DNA of 64,000 nt from Rhizobiales bacterium Ga0077537 (lineage in GTDB: Bacteria; Pseudomonadota; Alphaproteobacteria; Rhizobiales; Hyphomicrobiaceae), in the NCBI GenBank assembly GCA_001464955.1, contig LNEM01000010.1, forward strand, positions 1-64,000, read 5' to 3'. The notes beneath the pieces were generated by a model that was given only the letters and a program-made list of their open reading frames with translations, did no database searches and was not told the origin of the DNA. Shown one piece after another: positions 26,150 through 35,486 of the stretch; position 1 is the stretch's first letter, and each line of letters opens with the position of its first letter. Made by a program: the position numbers and the translations under genes.

Positions 26150-27340
26150 ATGGTCGGGAAACCTGCAACCGCCGAGGCTCGCGTGGCTCTGATCGACGAC
26201 AGTGACAGCGCTCTCGTGGGCCGCGACCAGACCCTCGTTGCAGGCACCGGCGGTCGGCACACGGCTTCACAGCCCATCGCGGCGCTCGAGTGGGTCGAAG
26301 CGGGCCCACAAGACCCGGGTGGTCCGGACCACGGCCTTCTGCGAGACTCTCTTTTGAGCTTCGCCACGCTCGGGCTCCATCAGGCGGTGACGCGAACGCG
26401 GCTCAGGCGCTGGGTCTGGTCATCGCTTCGCATCCGGGGATCGGCCCTCGCCTATACCGGGACGGTTTCCGAGTTGCTGCGGCCCCTGATCGCCATTCTT
26501 GGCTTCATTCTGGTCGCGGGGCTGGCGCTTCTGATTGCGAAGTTGCTCGCGGTGCCGAAGCCCCGGATCACGCCGTCGCCATGGCGGCTCCTCGTAACGA
26601 TCCCGCTGGTCTATCTCCTGGGCCTCACCGCATGGCGTGCGCGGGCCTGGCTCCTCGAGCGGACGGCCTTGAACGGGGCGACCGGCGCGCTTGGCGGATC
26701 GCCGCATGGCTATGCCATCCGCCACTTTCTGACCGCGCTGGCGATCGGGCCGACCCTCGGGTGGATCATCCCTTTCCGACAAGTGATGATTCACCGCCAG
26801 TTCGTCGACGGCATGCGGATCGGCACGCATGTGCTTGCCGTGCGGGGGCACGCGCGGGTTCTGCTCGGGCGGTTCCTCGTCGCCTGGCTGCTTTTCGTCG
26901 GCGTGTACCTCGGGGCGGTCCTTGCGCTCGGCGCGACGATGGGGCCGAAGATCGTGGCCGCCCGCCGAGCATGGACATGGCCGGACTTCTCGGCGCACGA
27001 GGCGCTGCTGATGGCCGGGATCGGCGTTGCGGCCGGACTCCTGATGGCCGTGATCGCGGCGTGGTACCGGGCCGGGGTCCTGCGGCGACTTGCCGGCATG
27101 ACGGCACTCGACGGGACACCCTTGCGGCTCGAGATGACGACGGCCGAGTACCTGCGCCACGCGCTTGCCAATAGTGCGCTCCGGCTCGGAACGCTCTATC
27201 TGCTCGCGCCCCATGCCGACGCGCGGGAGGCGCGCTTCCTGCTGTCACGGTTGCGGGGTGGGGTCATTCCCTTCGCCGCGCACCCGGACCAAGTGTTTTT
27301 CCACAGCGACCGCCGCACCCCGGGCGGGGCCACGGCTTGA
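26150..27340 (+). CDS. DUF898 (YjgN-like) membrane protein (396 aa)
   Basis: Inner-membrane protein of unknown function. The DUF898 pattern is seen twice in part: LLSFATLGLHQAVTRTRLRRWVWSSLRIRGSALAYTGT, and later AEYLRHALANSALRLGTLYLLAPHADAREARFLLSRLRGG. At least six hydrophobic helices lie between them. The start is uncertain: ATG 26150 is used, but the frame is open back to 26018 and the conserved part begins only about 60 residues in. It is followed 54 bases later by the DUF2939 gene. Confidence 0.7.
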   Translation: MVGKPATAEARVALIDDSDSALVGRDQTLVAGTGGRHTASQPIAALEWVEAGPQDPGGPDHGLLRDSLLSFATLGLHQAVTRTRLRRWVWSSLRIRGSALAYTGTVSELLRPLIAILGFILVAGLALLIAKLLAVPKPRITPSPWRLLVTIPLVYLLGLTAWRARAWLLERTALNGATGALGGSPHGYAIRHFLTALAIGPTLGWIIPFRQVMIHRQFVDGMRIGTHVLAVRGHARVLLGRFLVAWLLFVGVYLGAVLALGATMGPKIVAARRAWTWPDFSAHEALLMAGIGVAAGLLMAVIAAWYRAGVLRRLAGMTALDGTPLRLEMTTAEYLRHALANSALRLGTLYLLAPHADAREARFLLSRLRGGVIPFAAHPDQVFFHSDRRTPGGATA

Positions 27341-27394
27341 CCATGGTTGCCGGCTAGACGAGCAATTCTCTGCAAGCCGGAGATTTCGCCCGCC

Positions 27395-28072
27395 ATGATG
27401 TTCTTGCGGCGTTCCCTGATCGTCGTCGCGCTGATCTGCGCCGCAATAGCCGGTTATGGCGCGAGCGCCCTCCTGGCGGCATGGCAAGTGCGCGAGGCAA
27501 TGCGAAACGGCGATATCGTGACGCTGCAGGAACGCGTCGACTGGGCCAGCGTCCGGCGTTCGCTGAAGTCTTCGATCGGCGAGACACGCGAGGTGCTCGC
27601 AGAAATCACTGAAGCGGCCGGCGCACCGAAGCCGTCACTCTGGACGCGGTTCAAGTCCGCCGCCCTGCCCTTCGTGAGCGACCCGCTGATCGACCGCTAT
27701 GTCACGGCCGAAGCGGCGCCGAAGCTCTATTCCTGGCGTCAGTCGTGGCGAAACCGGGTCGGGACCAGCGTTCCGGAAACTGCGGGCGACGGGACAGGTC
27801 TCCTGGCCGGCACCGGCCTCGGCCGGGCGCTCGGCGTTGCACGGAAGGTCCAGCGGCTGGCGCTCGTGTCACCCGGGCGCATCGAGATCGTCATCGGGGA
27901 TACGTTCCCCAAGCGCCGACAGTGGTTCATCGCCATGGAACTGCGCGCGACGCGTTGGACCGTGACCGAAATCCGGGCCCTTCCGGCCCCGGCGGCTCGG
28001 CAGCCCTCGGCCGTGCGTCCCGCGCTGGCGAAAGCGCTACGGACGGCCTCCGGTCATCCCGGTTTTGCATAA
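27395..28072 (+). CDS. DUF2939 domain protein with N-terminal membrane anchor (225 aa)
   Basis: A single hydrophobic helix (SLIVVALICAAIAGYGASALLA) leads into a domain with AWQVREAMRNGDIVTLQERVDWASVRRSLKSSI, the hallmark of DUF2939, and a second half with IEIVIGD and ATRWTVTEIRALP strands. Probably anchored in the inner membrane, facing the periplasm. Function unknown. Two adjacent ATGs (27395, 27398) are possible starts. Confidence 0.75.
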   Translation: MMFLRRSLIVVALICAAIAGYGASALLAAWQVREAMRNGDIVTLQERVDWASVRRSLKSSIGETREVLAEITEAAGAPKPSLWTRFKSAALPFVSDPLIDRYVTAEAAPKLYSWRQSWRNRVGTSVPETAGDGTGLLAGTGLGRALGVARKVQRLALVSPGRIEIVIGDTFPKRRQWFIAMELRATRWTVTEIRALPAPAARQPSAVRPALAKALRTASGHPGFA

Positions 28073-28173
28073 AGTTGTGCGGGACTTCCGGACACGTTCT
28101 TAAAAGTCCTGCGCTATTCCTGGACCATCGGGAGACCGGATCTAGGTCCGGGGATGGCGTGGAGCGTGGGTCA

Positions 28174-30282
28174 ATGGTCGCTACTTTGAATGGAACCGCC
28201 GGAAACGACACCCTGACAGGGTCGACGGGCGACGACCAGATCAATGGCGGAGCCGGGAACGACCGGATTCTGGCAAGCACGGGCAACGACCTCGTCGACG
28301 GCGGCGACGGCAGTGACCTGATCTACGGCGAAGCCGGCAACGACACACTCCACGGCGGGGCCGGGAACGACCAGTTCTACGGCGGTGGCGGCGACGATGT
28401 CATCCTCGGCCAGGATGGCGATGACGGTCTCGTCGGCGACGGTGGCAACGACATCCTCAATGGCGGCCTCGGCAGCGACGTGCTCTGGGGCGGGTCAGGT
28501 AACGATCGCTTGATCCACGTGGTCGGCGAAGGCCAGGACCAGATGCTCGGCCATGCGGGCACGGACACGCTCGAAATCCACATGACGGCGGCCGACGTCA
28601 CCGCTGCCGTGCGTGCCGACCTTGCGACCCTCAAGGCCTACATGCAGGGCCAGCTGGATGCCGCCGGCAGTCAGACCGCGCTCGCCGTCCAGTCGCAGGG
28701 CGCGGCGGTGACGCTCTCGGCGCTCGGCGTCACGATGCAGACCATCGAGGTCGTCAAGTTTTTCGTCGACGGTCAGGAAGTGGCGCTCGACAGCCTGCTC
28801 AATGCGGCACCGACGGTCGCGAGCGAGGTGACGCTCGCGGTGACCGAGGGCCAGGTGCTGACGGGGACTGTCGAGGCTAGCGACGCGGACGGCGACGCGC
28901 TCGCCTTCAGCGTCGCACAAGGGCCCGCCAACGGCACAGTCGCGATCGACGCGGCGACCGGCACCTACACGTTCACACCGGCCGCCCACTGGGCAGGCGA
29001 AGACAACTTTCGCATCTCGGTGCGGGACAGTTTCGGCAATGTCGTCCAGCAGGACGTTCGCGTCGCCGTGGATGCGCGCGCCGATGCGGCCAATCTTGCG
29101 GTGGCCGGCGCGTCGATCGCGGCCGAAGCCGGCAAGACCCTCTTCGCGCCCAAGCCCGGCGGGCACCTCGCCGGTGGCTCGGGCAGCGACGTCATCACGG
29201 GCGGGCGCGGCAACGACGTCCTGGTCGGCAACGGCGGCGGCAAGACGACCGTGGCGCTCGATATCGGAGCCAAGCTCACCGACACCGACGGCTCGGAGAC
29301 CCTCTCGATCCGCATCACGGGCGTGCCGGACGACGCGGAGCTTTCGGCTGGATCGCGCAACGACGATGGCAGCTGGTCGCTCGCGCCCAGTGACCTCGCC
29401 GGCCTCAGCATGTCGGGGGTTCTCACCGACGACGTGACGCTGCGGATCGAGGCAACCACCGAGGAAGCCAACAGCTCCCGCGCCACCGTGACGGCCGATC
29501 TCGTCGTCGACGTCGATGTGCGGGGCGACACGATCAATGGTCGCGACGGAGACGACCGGATCGTGGGGTCGGCAGGCAACGACACGCTTCTCGGCGGCAA
29601 GGGCAACGACGTCATCGAGGGCGGCGCAGGCAACGACACCCTCAATGGCAACAGCGGCAACGATGTGCTCGCCGACGGGGCCGGCAACGACAAGGTCTAC
29701 GGGTCCTCAGGCAACGACACCGTGCTCGCCGGCGAGGGCGACGACTACTACTCGGGCGGCTCGGGCTTCGACACGCTCGACTTCTCGGGCGCCAGCCAGG
29801 GCATGGCGATCGACGTGTCGAAGAGCACCGCCGTCGGCATGGGAACGGACACGTTCACGAGCTTCGAGAAGATCGTCGGCTCGAGCCACGACGACACGTT
29901 CAAGGGCTCGAGCCGCGCCGACAATCTCGACGGCGGGGCCGGCGACGATCTCATGCGCGGCCTCGGAGGCGCCGATGTGCTCTCCGGCGGCGAGGGCAAC
30001 GATACGTTCCAGTGGTTCGCCAAGGACGTGATGAGCGGCAAGACGCATCTCGGCGTCGACACCATCACGGACTTCTCGACGGGCGACATGCTCGACCTTC
30101 GCGACATCCTGAAGAAGTTCGATGCGGACGAGCGTCACGACCATGTCCGGGTTACCGAGGGCAAGCTCGGCTCCATGGTGTCGGTCGACATGGGCGGCAA
30201 GTTCGTCGACGTGGTGATGCTGCAGGGCGTGTACGATACCAGCGCCGCGGATCTGCTGGCGTCCGGCGCGATCCTCGCCTGA
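28174..30282 (+). CDS. Calcium-binding RTX protein, type I secreted (702 aa)
   Basis: Large secreted protein built from glycine/Asp-rich nonapeptide repeats. A first RTX block covers about residues 7-115 (many GGxGNDxxx units), then comes a tandem-95/cadherin-like domain (about 210-305, TVEASDADGDALAFSVAQGP and FTPAAHWAGEDNFRI), a short RTX piece, a second beta domain (about 365-450) and a second RTX block (about 450-620). The C-terminus (DTITDFSTGDMLDLRDIL, then a final ALLASGAILA-like tail) is typical of type I secretion targets. No HlyB/HlyD genes are in the window. Start ATG 28174 follows GGAG. Adhesin or matrix role is likely; no enzymatic domain was seen. Confidence 0.9.
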   Translation: MVATLNGTAGNDTLTGSTGDDQINGGAGNDRILASTGNDLVDGGDGSDLIYGEAGNDTLHGGAGNDQFYGGGGDDVILGQDGDDGLVGDGGNDILNGGLGSDVLWGGSGNDRLIHVVGEGQDQMLGHAGTDTLEIHMTAADVTAAVRADLATLKAYMQGQLDAAGSQTALAVQSQGAAVTLSALGVTMQTIEVVKFFVDGQEVALDSLLNAAPTVASEVTLAVTEGQVLTGTVEASDADGDALAFSVAQGPANGTVAIDAATGTYTFTPAAHWAGEDNFRISVRDSFGNVVQQDVRVAVDARADAANLAVAGASIAAEAGKTLFAPKPGGHLAGGSGSDVITGGRGNDVLVGNGGGKTTVALDIGAKLTDTDGSETLSIRITGVPDDAELSAGSRNDDGSWSLAPSDLAGLSMSGVLTDDVTLRIEATTEEANSSRATVTADLVVDVDVRGDTINGRDGDDRIVGSAGNDTLLGGKGNDVIEGGAGNDTLNGNSGNDVLADGAGNDKVYGSSGNDTVLAGEGDDYYSGGSGFDTLDFSGASQGMAIDVSKSTAVGMGTDTFTSFEKIVGSSHDDTFKGSSRADNLDGGAGDDLMRGLGGADVLSGGEGNDTFQWFAKDVMSGKTHLGVDTITDFSTGDMLDLRDILKKFDADERHDHVRVTEGKLGSMVSVDMGGKFVDVVMLQGVYDTSAADLLASGAILA

Positions 30283-30286
30283 GGAC

Positions 30287-30306
30287 GGCGTCCGGGTGCG
30301 GACGCC
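30287..30306. terminator. Hairpin between convergent RTX and coiled-coil genes
   Basis: GGCGTCCG (30287-30294) and CGGACGCC (30299-30306) form a perfect 8-base stem with a 4-base loop, directly after the RTX stop and before the end of the opposing gene. There is no T-run, so termination efficiency is uncertain. Confidence 0.5.
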
Positions 30307-30321
30307 GACGCGTGCTCGGGT

Positions 30322-31485
30322 TCAGCGTGCTGCCGACGGGAGACCGTCGCGCAGCGCCGCAAGGAGCGCTTCCGGACCGGCGGCTTCCGCGAGGTGCTCC
30401 GGGACGATCCACATGCGGTAGTCCGGGCCTTCGAGCGTCGTGCAGGCGAGGCCGGTGACGGTTCGCCGACAGTCGGATGCCTCGTGCAGGACTTGCGGCT
30501 CGCGGCGATCGTGGCGGACGAGACGCATATCGATTGGCTGCAGCACGGCCGGATAGGCCAGCAGATCCACGCCCCGATAGACACAACCGAGCGCGTTGCT
30601 GCAGGCGCCGGCCCGGTCGCCGAGCGTGCGCCCCGCGCCCAGCGCGCGGCGGGTCGGGAGCAGGTCGGCGTCGCTGGCGCTACCACTGCCGATGTAGCAG
30701 CCGCGCTCGCCGCAGAGCACCGGGTCTGCCGTCTTGTTGTGACGTCGGATGCCGCGGTCGCCGGGCTCCATCAGCAGCAGGACGGTCACGCGCGTGGAGG
30801 TGCGATCGCCCGTGTCGTCGATGGCGGGACGCGGGTCCGCCGCGACGACCGCCGGCTCGATCTGGCGCCGCTCGGGCGCGGTCGGCGGCGTCTCGGCCGT
30901 CGCACGGCGCGCGTCGCGGGCCGCACGCGCCTGGCGGAGAGCCTCATCGATCCGGTCCGCCTCGGCCTCGCGCTCGGCGACAAGGCGCGCTTCCTCGGCC
31001 TCCTCGGTGCGCTTCCGCTCGAGGGCTGCCGTCTCTTCGGTGCGTGCTTTCTCGCGGCGCTCGGCCTCGGCCTGCCTCGCGGCGGCAGCAGTGGCGGCGG
31101 CGCGTGCCTCTTCGAGTTCGGCTGCTCTCGCCGTCGCGTCCTTCGCGGCCTGCTCGGCGTCCGCTCTCGCCTGATGATCAGTCTCGTCTGCCGCCCGACG
31201 CTCCTCGGCCTCACGACGGCGGTCTTCCGCCTCGGCCCGGGCGCGGGTCAGCATGTCGATTTCTTCGATCACGCGGCGTTCGTCGGCGGCAGACGGCGTG
31301 GGTGCTGGCACCACAGCGCGATTGCCGGAGGGCGTCGCTCCCTGTGCGGCCGTTGCCGCGAAACGCTCGGCGATCGCACGAGCGTCGGCTTCTCCGCCGT
31401 CCGCGGTTGCACTCGAGACAGACAGTGTAATCGTCAGTATCGCAGCCGAAACTACAAGGCCGCAGCGCCGTGCCAGCGTGCGCAT
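30322..31485 (-). CDS. Exported coiled-coil protein of unknown function (387 aa)
   Basis: A signal peptide (RCGLVVSAAILTITLSVSSATA) is followed by a Glu/Arg/Ala-rich coiled coil of roughly 130 residues (TolA-like in composition, about residues 65-205), then a Pro-containing linker and a C-terminal globular domain of about 150 residues. That domain has six or more cysteines (CGERGCYIGSG, GACSNALGCVYRG, SDCRRTVTGLAC), which may pair as disulfides in the periplasm. I do not recognise the family. ATG 31485 is preferred because GGAGG lies 7 bases upstream. Confidence 0.75.
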   Translation of the reverse strand: MRTLARRCGLVVSAAILTITLSVSSATADGGEADARAIAERFAATAAQGATPSGNRAVVPAPTPSAADERRVIEEIDMLTRARAEAEDRRREAEERRAADETDHQARADAEQAAKDATARAAELEEARAAATAAAARQAEAERREKARTEETAALERKRTEEAEEARLVAEREAEADRIDEALRQARAARDARRATAETPPTAPERRQIEPAVVAADPRPAIDDTGDRTSTRVTVLLLMEPGDRGIRRHNKTADPVLCGERGCYIGSGSASDADLLPTRRALGAGRTLGDRAGACSNALGCVYRGVDLLAYPAVLQPIDMRLVRHDRREPQVLHEASDCRRTVTGLACTTLEGPDYRMWIVPEHLAEAAGPEALLAALRDGLPSAAR

Positions 31486-31631
31486 GAGCCTGCCTCCCAT
31501 CCCTCACAGCGCCGACCGAGCTACGTCAAGGCGCCGACCATTGGCGAAAATAGCGCCGAACTTTGACGGCAAAGCGGTGAGCCGGTGAACGCTGTGTGAA
31601 TTTGTGGCCGCACGCCGGGACGGACCTGCGG

Positions 31632-32534
31632 CTAGCGGTCTTCACTCGCGATGGCGTGCAGACCTTCGCGATAGGTCGGATAGGTGAGGCTGGTGATCAA
31701 CTCGGCCTTCATCAGCCGATTGGAGACGCGCTTCGTCTCGGCGTAGAAGCCCGCGGCCATCGGGGACAGCGTGGCGGTGGCGAAGTCGATGGCGGGGGGC
31801 GGCGTCATGCCGAGGAGTTCGGCCGCGTAAGCCACGACTTCGTCGGCGGGGGCGGGCTCGTCGTCGGCGAGGTTGTAGATGGGGCTCGCGGTCGAACTGA
31901 CGATGGCGGCTTCGAGCGCGCGCGCGATATCGTCGACGTGGATGCGATTGAAGACCTGCCCGGGCTTCACGATGCGGCGCGCGGTTCCGGCACGCATCTG
32001 ATCGATGGCCGAGCGTCCTGGGCCATATATCCCCGGCAGACGAAAGATCTGCGCCCGGCAGCCAAGTTTCTGCCCCAGCTCGAGCCATTGGGTCTCGGCC
32101 TCGGCGCGGCGGCGGCTGCGGACACCGGCGGGCGCGATGGGCGTCGTTTCGTCGACCCAGCCACCGGCACGGTCGCCATAGACGCCGACAGTCGAGAGGT
32201 AGCCGATCCACGCGAGGTTCCGCGATCGGCCGAGGATGTCGGCGACGTGCGGGAGGACAGGGTCGCCGGCCTCGTCCGGGGCGGCGGAGAGCAGGAGGTG
32301 CGTCGCTTCACCGAGAGCGGTCCCCATTTCGACGGTGGGTGACCCGCCCGTCCAAACGAGACCCTGCCAGCCCTGCCGCTCGATCGCTTCGCGGCCAGAT
32401 CCGGAACGGGTCGTGCCGGAGATGGAAAAGCCGCGCGGCGCCAGCCGCTTCGACAGCGCCGTCGCGCAATAGCCGAGACCGATGGACAGGAGATGTCCCG
32501 CCGAAGGTGAGGCGGACGATGTCGGGTCGGTCAT
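31632..32534 (-). CDS. NAD-dependent epimerase/SDR-like protein, YeeZ-type (300 aa)
   Basis: Extended SDR with an atypical nucleotide motif LLSIGLGYCATALSKRL near the start, followed by IGYLSTVGVYGDRAGGWVDE and IFRLPGIYGPGRSAIDQM, then FNRIHVDDIARALEAAI. The usual YxxxK catalytic pair is not evident, as in other YeeZ-like members. The start at 32534 overlaps the queG stop by four bases (ATGA), indicating translational coupling. Function unknown. Confidence 0.82.
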   Translation of the reverse strand: MTDPTSSASPSAGHLLSIGLGYCATALSKRLAPRGFSISGTTRSGSGREAIERQGWQGLVWTGGSPTVEMGTALGEATHLLLSAAPDEAGDPVLPHVADILGRSRNLAWIGYLSTVGVYGDRAGGWVDETTPIAPAGVRSRRRAEAETQWLELGQKLGCRAQIFRLPGIYGPGRSAIDQMRAGTARRIVKPGQVFNRIHVDDIARALEAAIVSSTASPIYNLADDEPAPADEVVAYAAELLGMTPPPAIDFATATLSPMAAGFYAETKRVSNRLMKAELITSLTYPTYREGLHAIASEDR

Positions 32535-33670
32535 GGGTGCAACTCGGTTTGCCATTCGTCGAGAACGTCGGGATCGGTTTCGCCGGCGCGGGCGGCCGAG
32601 GCAAGTTGGGCGATCCGCGCCGGACCGGCAAGCCGGGCGACGGCCCACACGGCGGCTCCGCGCACGACCGGTGCCGGGTCGGCCAGCAGCGCCTCGACGG
32701 CCGGCAGCAGGTTGGGATTTCCAGAATTTCCGGCGGCAATGAGCACATTGCGAACGAACCGATCGCGCCCTGTGCGCTTCACGGGAGAGCCCGCGAAGCG
32801 TCGGCGGAAGGCCGGGTCGTCGAGCACGAGGAGTTCCCCGAGTGGCGGGGCGCGGACGGCATCACCGGCGGTCAACCGGGCTTCGGCGGCTGCCTCGGCG
32901 AACTTGTTCCACGGGCAGACCGCGAGGCAGTCGTCGCAGCCGTAGATGCGATTACCGATGGCAGGCCGCAACGCGCGGTCGATAGGGCCCGCATGCTCGA
33001 TCGTGAGGTAGGAGATGCAGCGACGGGCGTCGAGGCGGTAGGGGGCCGGAAAGGCGTCGGTCGGGCAGATGTCGAGGCAGCGCCGGCAACTGCCGCATCG
33101 ATCCTCGGAGGGGGGATCGGGTCGCAACTCGGCCGCGGTCAGGATGACGCCGAGAAACAACCACGACCCGAGATCGCGAGAGACCAGATTGGTGTGGCGT
33201 CCCTGCCAGCCGATGCCGGCCAGCGCCGCGAGGGGCTTTTCCATCAGGGGCGCGGTGTCGACGAAGACCTTCAGTTCAGCCTTCCCGGTCAGGACTGCCA
33301 CCTTGCTGGCGGCCTGCTTCAGTATGCCCTTCAGGACGTCATGGTAATCCCGCGCCCGGGCATAGACCGAGATTGCGCCGCGGTCCGGTTGCCCGAGCAC
33401 AGCTAGCGGATCGAAGTCCGGGCCGTAGTTCAGCCCGACGACGATCGCCGAGCACGCGTCGGGCCACAAGGCGCGCGGATGGCTGCGGCGCGCCGCGTCA
33501 CGGGCCAGCCAGTGCATGGTGGCGTGGTGTCCCGCATCCAGGAATTCGGCCAGGCGGCCTGCGTGGACGGGGCCGAAATCATCGACCCGGGCGAACCCGA
33601 CGGCGTCGAAGCCCGCCTCTTGGAGCACCGCCCTGATCCGATCCTCCCGGCTCGGTACGCCTTCTCTCAC
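32531..33670 (-). CDS. queG: Epoxyqueuosine reductase
   Basis: Last step of queuosine synthesis: cobalamin-dependent reduction of epoxyqueuosine in tRNA. Asp138 in VFVDTAPLMEK is the expected proton donor; two [4Fe-4S] motifs are present, CGSCRRCLDICPTDAF (Cys192, 195, 198, 202) and GCDDCLAVCPWNKF. The C-terminus has HEAT-like repeats (RFVRNVLIAAGNSGNPNLLPAVEALLADPAPVVRGAAVWA in outline). The start is a GTG at 33670, set by AAGGAG six bases upstream; it lies 29 bases after the GST stop. Operon GST-queG-epimerase. Confidence 0.95.
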   Translation of the reverse strand: MREGVPSREDRIRAVLQEAGFDAVGFARVDDFGPVHAGRLAEFLDAGHHATMHWLARDAARRSHPRALWPDACSAIVVGLNYGPDFDPLAVLGQPDRGAISVYARARDYHDVLKGILKQAASKVAVLTGKAELKVFVDTAPLMEKPLAALAGIGWQGRHTNLVSRDLGSWLFLGVILTAAELRPDPPSEDRCGSCRRCLDICPTDAFPAPYRLDARRCISYLTIEHAGPIDRALRPAIGNRIYGCDDCLAVCPWNKFAEAAAEARLTAGDAVRAPPLGELLVLDDPAFRRRFAGSPVKRTGRDRFVRNVLIAAGNSGNPNLLPAVEALLADPAPVVRGAAVWAVARLAGPARIAQLASAARAGETDPDVLDEWQTELHP

Positions 33671-33698
33671 GTCCAGCTCCTTCGGGGGGTGCCGGATC

Positions 33699-34397
33699 TC
33701 AGAAATCGAGATCGCCATAGTGCGCCGGCGGCACGATGCCCGGCAGCCGGTCCGCGAGCAGCGGCCGGAACGCGGGGCGGGACTTGATGCGCGCGTACCA
33801 GTCGCGCGTCGGGGGGTAGCTGTCCCACGGGACCTCGTCGATGTAGTCGAGGCAAGACAACTGCCCGGCTGCCGCCAGATCGGCAAAGCTCAGTTCGTCG
33901 CCGGCGAGCCATCGGCGCTGCCCGGCCAGATAGCTCAGATAGCTCATGTGATAGCGCAGGTTGGTGCGCAGCGCGCGCAGCAGATCGCTGTCCGGTTGCT
34001 TGCGTGCGAGTTCAGGCCGGAGCCGCGCTTCGATCTTTTCGCGCAGGAACTCGCGGGTCACCTCGCCATGGAGTTTCCGGTGCGACCAGTCCACGAGGCG
34101 GCGGACCTCGGCGCGATCCTCGTCACTGCCGGGAAACGGATCGCGACGGCGTTCGTCCGGCTCACCCCGCCGGAGCATCTCACCGAGATACTCCGAGATG
34201 GCGTAGCAGCCACTGATGACGAGGCCGCCTTCGAACTCCAGGACGGGCAGATCCCCCGCGGGATTGAGCGCGAGGAAGGCGGGGCGCCAATCCCACGGCA
34301 TCTCGTCCACCAAAGTTGCATCGACTTCGATCTCGCCCAGCAGCAGCCGGATCGAGCGGGACATCGGGCAGAGCTTGAAGTGGGTGAGGCGGGCCAT
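33699..34397 (-). CDS. Glutathione S-transferase family protein (232 aa)
   Basis: Thioredoxin-fold N-terminal domain with LCPMSRSIRLLLGE, where the Ser after Met occupies the glutathione-activating region, then LNPAGDLPVLEFEGG with the cis-Pro, and a helical C-terminal domain (RWLAGDELSFADLAAAGQLS). The start at 34397 gives the normal 230-residue length; the longer frame has no site. It is the first gene before queG, an arrangement common in alphaproteobacteria. Substrate unknown. Confidence 0.9.
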   Translation of the reverse strand: MARLTHFKLCPMSRSIRLLLGEIEVDATLVDEMPWDWRPAFLALNPAGDLPVLEFEGGLVISGCYAISEYLGEMLRRGEPDERRRDPFPGSDEDRAEVRRLVDWSHRKLHGEVTREFLREKIEARLRPELARKQPDSDLLRALRTNLRYHMSYLSYLAGQRRWLAGDELSFADLAAAGQLSCLDYIDEVPWDSYPPTRDWYARIKSRPAFRPLLADRLPGIVPPAHYGDLDF

Positions 34398-34583
34398 GAT
34401 GGAGACGATCGGCACTCGTTCGAGGATCAGACACAATCGCACATCCAGCCTCTCATGGCGGCCATTTCGTGGCCGCTGGTCGAGACGTGAGGACAATCGG
34501 CCACTCCGACCCTGCTGCCGGCTCTGCTACAGGTGTGGCGACGCGCCCGGGGGGCCGTCCGCGAGACGAGAGGGCGATACCGC

Positions 34584-35381
34584 ATGACGACGCTGCAGGC
34601 CATCCTGCTCGGGATCATCGAGGGACTGACGGAGTTCATTCCGGTATCCTCGACCGGGCATCTGCTGCTGACACAGCATTTCCTCGGCATTCCATCGCCG
34701 GAGCGGACATTCGAGGTGCTGATCCAGCTCGGCGCGGTGCTGGCGTTGCTGACCGTCTATTTCGGCAAGCTCTGGTCGATGCTGATCGACCTGCCGCGCG
34801 ATCCCGCGACGCGGCGATTCGTGGCTGCAATCCTCCTCGCCTTCCTGCCGGCGGCGCTCGTCGGCGTGCTTCTCCACAAGTTCATCAAGCAGGTGCTGTT
34901 CGAGACGCCGATGCTGATCTGCGTCACGCTCATCGTCGGCGGGATCGTGCTCCTGATCGTCGACCGGATGAAGCTCTCACCCTCCGTGCACACCGTCGAA
35001 GAGGTGACCCCGCTGACGGCCGTCAAGATCGGCCTTTGCCAATGTCTCGCGATGGTACCGGGTGTCTCCCGTTCCGGCGCGACGATCGTCGGGGGCATGC
35101 TGCTCGGCCTCAGCAAGCGAACCGCGGCGGAGTTCTCGTTCTTCCTCGCCATGCCGACCATGGCCGGCGCATTCGCCTATGATCTCTACAAGAGCTACCA
35201 TCTCCTCGACCCGGCCGCCGTCCAGTCGATCGCGATCGGGTTCGTGGTCGCGTTCATCTCAGGCGTGATCGTGGTCAGGTATCTCCTCGAGTTCGTTTCC
35301 CGCTACGGGTTCGCGCCGTTCGCGTGGTGGCGGATCGCGGTCGGTGGCCTCGGACTCGGAGCTTTGCTGGTCCTGCAGTAA
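34584..35381 (+). CDS. uppP: Undecaprenyl-diphosphatase
   Basis: Integral membrane phosphatase that recycles undecaprenyl diphosphate for peptidoglycan and polysaccharide synthesis (BacA family, bacitracin resistance). [17 protein letters not shown] near the N-terminus and [17 protein letters not shown] in the middle are the two catalytic motifs. About eight hydrophobic helices are visible and 265 residues is normal. ATG 34584 is used; an upstream GTG lies in a non-conserved stretch. Confidence 0.96.
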   Translation: MTTLQAILLGIIEGLTEFIPVSSTGHLLLTQHFLGIPSPERTFEVLIQLGAVLALLTVYFGKLWSMLIDLPRDPATRRFVAAILLAFLPAALVGVLLHKFIKQVLFETPMLICVTLIVGGIVLLIVDRMKLSPSVHTVEEVTPLTAVKIGLCQCLAMVPGVSRSGATIVGGMLLGLSKRTAAEFSFFLAMPTMAGAFAYDLYKSYHLLDPAAVQSIAIGFVVAFISGVIVVRYLLEFVSRYGFAPFAWWRIAVGGLGLGALLVLQ

Positions 35382-35486
35382 AACTGATGTGCGTCAGCGA
35401 CGGCTTGTCGCGGCGGGGTTGCAGAGGTGTAGCTGCGGACATCGGCGGGAGACTCGCCGATTTCAATTCCGGATCAAGGAACTGCC

